Origin: J089 sp964535735
GTDB taxonomy: Bacteria; Fidelibacterota; Marinisomatia; Marinisomatales; J089
Direction of reading: 5' to 3'
Assembly (NCBI GenBank): GCA_964535735.1
Contig: CAZHTM010000005.1
Span: forward strand, 18,457-82,456
DNA length: 64,000 bases
Position 1 is the first letter of the stretch, and the number at the start of each line of letters is the position of its first letter. Positions 61,739 to 64,000 of this stretch are shown piece after piece. Under the pieces are notes generated by a model that saw only the letters and a program-made list of their open reading frames with translations, was not told the origin of the DNA and did no database searches. The translations under genes were made by a program, and so were the position numbers.

Positions 61739-62702
61739 AAAGCATCCGAAAACATTGGATTCGGTTATTCATTGTGTCAGAAACATAAATCCAGGGCATG
61801 GATATGGCGATATCCGTGGGCATCATCAATTCACCGCCTAAATGGCCGGTGACGCCAAAATGCAGCAGGAACTGGCCATTGGCATCGAAGATCTGTACAT
61901 TATCAAAACTGCTATCAATGATATAAACCCGACCGGAGGTATCCACGGCAACACCTTTCGGGCGATTTAATTGCCCCGGCCCGACGCCCGGCGTTCCGTA
62001 TTGTCCCAACCATTCACCTTGGGCATTCAGCATCTGCACCCGGAAATTCATGGTATCGGTAACGTAAATCGTTCCATCCCTGGAAACGGTGATAAACGTG
62101 GGATAGTTCAACTGTCCTGGTTCAATGCCCCGCTCTCCGAGGAGCCGAATTAAACGGCCCTCCGGACTGAGGACGGCAAGTTGGTGACGCTCCGTATCCA
62201 CCACATAAAAGGCGTCATGGTGATAGGCAATTCCCGTTATCCGACCCAGGTCTCCTTCAAGGTTAATGGTCTCAATCTCTTCTCCTTTCCAGTCGTATAA
62301 ACGGATGGTCGGACGAGGAGATAAGACAACAGCCACAACGTCCGGACTCAGGGCCACATCTACGGGTGCCCCTACCACATTTTCCTCGTTTTCGGTTGCG
62401 ATAAATCGCGTCACACCAGATTCCCGATTGATTAAAAACACGCCTCCGGCGCCGGGATCAGCAACTGCCAGCCAGGGGCCGTGGGCATCAACTCCCATGG
62501 GACGGACAAAATCCGGTATCGGTTTAGATCGAAGAAAATGCGTTAAACGCGTCACCCAATTATTTGAGGTCGAAGACGTAACGGGATGGTCAAGTATATC
62601 CTGGAGTATAATTTTCGCTGTGTCCGGCGGCGCGGGCCACACCACTTGGGATTGCGCCCCAATCAATGTTGGAATTAACCAGATAAGATAAATGAATTTC
62701 AT
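61731..62702 (-). CDS. NHL-repeat beta-propeller protein
   Basis: A 323-residue exported propeller with a signal peptide (FIYLIWLIPTLIGAQ) and about six NHL blades (PGQLNYPTFITVSRDGTIYVTDTMNFRVQML; PGQLNRPKGVAVDTSGRVYIID; MMPTDIAISMPWIYVSDTMNNRIQ). NHL propellers beside multihaem cytochromes are a repeated feature of extracellular electron-transfer loci, where they may organise partners. It overlaps the beta-barrel-like gene (ATGA) and the next cytochrome gene. Confidence 0.88.
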   Translation of the reverse strand: MKFIYLIWLIPTLIGAQSQVVWPAPPDTAKIILQDILDHPVTSSTSNNWVTRLTHFLRSKPIPDFVRPMGVDAHGPWLAVADPGAGGVFLINRESGVTRFIATENEENVVGAPVDVALSPDVVAVVLSPRPTIRLYDWKGEEIETINLEGDLGRITGIAYHHDAFYVVDTERHQLAVLSPEGRLIRLLGERGIEPGQLNYPTFITVSRDGTIYVTDTMNFRVQMLNAQGEWLGQYGTPGVGPGQLNRPKGVAVDTSGRVYIIDSSFDNVQIFDANGQFLLHFGVTGHLGGELMMPTDIAISMPWIYVSDTMNNRIQCFRMLYE

Positions 62703-64000
62703 GGTTTGACGTTTATCTCCAGGAACATTTTTTTATCCAGTTCCCGGTCGCTCATTAATGTATTCCGCGACCAACTGTAATTAAGACTAATTGCCGTTTT
62801 GCGCGTTTCGTACTTCACCACAGCCAACCATTTCTCTTCCACAAGATCATTCAGGGTACCGTTTATGGACCGTCGCCCCCATGAAATTTTACCCCGAATC
62901 GATCGGGAAAATCGGCGAAATCCTTCCAGAACCAGATTTTGAATTTCCTGATGATCATCTCGAAGGGGTAAATCTTGCCAACTGTAGTCCGTGCTTACCA
63001 TTAAATACTGACTTAAAAACGAGCCCAGGATTCCATTCAGCGAAACGGACGTTACGGTATATGGCGTCAGCTTTGAATCGGAACGCTCCTGCTTTATTTC
63101 CAAATTAAAGGGCGAATAATCGATGTTTAAAAACCACGTTTCATCATGTTTTTCATCCTGAGTACTAAAACCCTCAAACTGGGATTCAGGGTATCGGGAA
63201 GAGGATCCAGTGAATCCCATAATCAGCCCCCAATAACTCTGATAGGAATATCCAATGCCATATGTCCAAAAGGTGTAGTGCGTTTGTTGGGTGGGTTTGC
63301 CTAATACACTGTAATGGACCAACACGGTGACTGAATCGGGAATCGCGCTTCCGGGAATTCGGGAAATTTCAAACCCGGAGCCATAGGGTTGCACCAGAAA
63401 ATCCACGTCCCGAGTATAGAGGATCAACTCATCCAGTGACGTGACCGTAATACTCTCTTCCAGAATATTTTCCGTCGATAAAAGAAGCGTTAATTGGTCG
63501 CCAAAATTATGGGGTTGGGAAGCGTCCAGGATTGTACCGTTTTCACTGATAATGAATTCCTGATTCGGCTGCCAGCCGAAATTCATGGTAAGCCGGCCCA
63601 CTGGCAGATTTTTACGGTAATTGGTTTTCAGAGGAAACTGGAACTCAGACCGTTGGTAGGTATCTTCGATGAAATAATTCAGGTTTAAATCTGCTGTACT
63701 GAAGAGACTTTCATATAAGGCATGACTCACGTTGGCTTGCCAGGTGTGGTTTCGCGTAATAGAATTCCCGTTTTGATAATACTGGAAAGAATATTGACCT
63801 GAAGTTGTGATCCGTCTGGGCAACGTGGTTCTTCCACCGACATTCCAGGTAACGTTGAGGATGTCGTCCGTACTCAGGATTGAATTGTACATAAGGGACG
63901 TGGACACCGCCTTTGTACCAATCTCATTGAAAGGATAAATGACATTGGTTTGTATCATTGTATTCCGTTGATCAGAAGAATACAAGCCCACATCTTCCCG
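62699..64000 (-). CDS. Beta-rich outer-membrane-like protein (partial, N-terminus outside window)
   Basis: The frame stays open to the window edge, so the N-terminus is missing. The 433 or so visible residues are almost all alternating beta strands with aromatic ends (YSFQYYQNGNSITRNHTWQ, YSYQSYWGLIMGFTGSS, ISWGRRSINGTLND), typical of outer-membrane barrels. A porin in this position would fit a porin-cytochrome conduit. The terminal residue is Pro, not the usual Phe, so barrel insertion is not certain. Last gene on the right; it leads into NHL by ATGA overlap. Confidence 0.65.
   Translation of the reverse strand, partial: REDVGLYSSDQRNTMIQTNVIYPFNEIGTKAVSTSLMYNSILSTDDILNVTWNVGGRTTLPRRITTSGQYSFQYYQNGNSITRNHTWQANVSHALYESLFSTADLNLNYFIEDTYQRSEFQFPLKTNYRKNLPVGRLTMNFGWQPNQEFIISENGTILDASQPHNFGDQLTLLLSTENILEESITVTSLDELILYTRDVDFLVQPYGSGFEISRIPGSAIPDSVTVLVHYSVLGKPTQQTHYTFWTYGIGYSYQSYWGLIMGFTGSSSRYPESQFEGFSTQDEKHDETWFLNIDYSPFNLEIKQERSDSKLTPYTVTSVSLNGILGSFLSQYLMVSTDYSWQDLPLRDDHQEIQNLVLEGFRRFSRSIRGKISWGRRSINGTLNDLVEEKWLAVVKYETRKTAISLNYSWSRNTLMSDRELDKKMFLEINVKP

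Noticed and set aside
1..64000. tRNA, rRNA, CRISPR arrays and insertion sequences
   Set aside because: No cloverleaf TPsiC-like arms, spaced direct repeats or transposase genes with terminal repeats were seen by eye; the only repeats found are protein-level Asp-His-X tracts and dyads.

Overview
The window reads as a chromosome segment of a Gram-negative (diderm) bacterium. It encodes an outer-membrane secretin (PilQ), O-antigen-ligase-type and beta-barrel proteins, multihaem c-type cytochromes and two sigma54-dependent activators. Base composition is moderately AT-rich and coding is dense, with many start/stop overlaps and frequent TTG/GTG starts. The gene mix (GspG-like prepilins, NHL/multihaem clusters, PilM-PilN fusion) would fit an uncultivated FCB-type lineage such as Marinimicrobia or Calditrichota. 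That placement is a guess; no rRNA or tRNA gene is present to anchor it.

Region 1 (1-15.8 kb): a partial cvpA on the minus strand, a divergent promoter, then a very compact plus-strand type IV pilus operon: short leader ORF, MerR-like HTH protein, ExeA-like ATPase, PilM-PilN fusion, PilO, PilP-like, PilQ, PilT, LysM coiled-coil protein, small Cys protein, CheY-like regulator, PilD, PilB, sigma54 activator, PilC and the major pilin PilA, closed by a strong terminator.

Region 2 (15.9-37.1 kb): an accessory filament region. It holds a LamG protein, two large membrane glycan-type proteins (GT-C-like and O-antigen-ligase/TPR), a PilC paralogue, two more PilT/PilU ATPases, a GspG-like pseudopilin, and four giant prepilins (about 540-945 aa) in which a pilin N-terminus carries repeated beta-sandwich domains. 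One of these has Asp-His-X repeats and lacks the Glu5 of normal pilins. Interspersed are two small paralogous membrane proteins, a membrane spermidine-synthase-like protein and another multi-pass membrane protein. This is the best candidate for an undescribed system: a second type IV filament, perhaps glycosylated and metal-binding, that shares the PilD/PilQ core of region 1.

Region 3 (37-53 kb): signalling and housekeeping. An HPt protein and a REC-GGDEF cyclase may feed c-di-GMP to the MshEN-type N-terminus of PilB. Then come an N-domain-less ClpB, an exported M3 peptidase, a four-gene minus-strand operon (lipid kinase, alpha/beta hydrolase, Rieske-glutamate-synthase fusion, unknown), and a 1,877-residue hybrid histidine kinase.

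Region 4 (53.2-64 kb): a minus-strand multihaem cytochrome locus, read from the right edge: beta-barrel-like protein (cut by the window), NHL propeller, 12+1-haem and 13+2-haem cytochromes, thioredoxin/TPR protein, a histidine kinase with a CxxCH haem site in its sensor domain, an NtrC-type regulator, and then two tetrahaem cytochromes. Paired dyads and a sigma54-like sequence lie between the regulator and the tetrahaem genes. The layout suggests a redox-sensing two-component system controlling an extracellular electron-transfer conduit.
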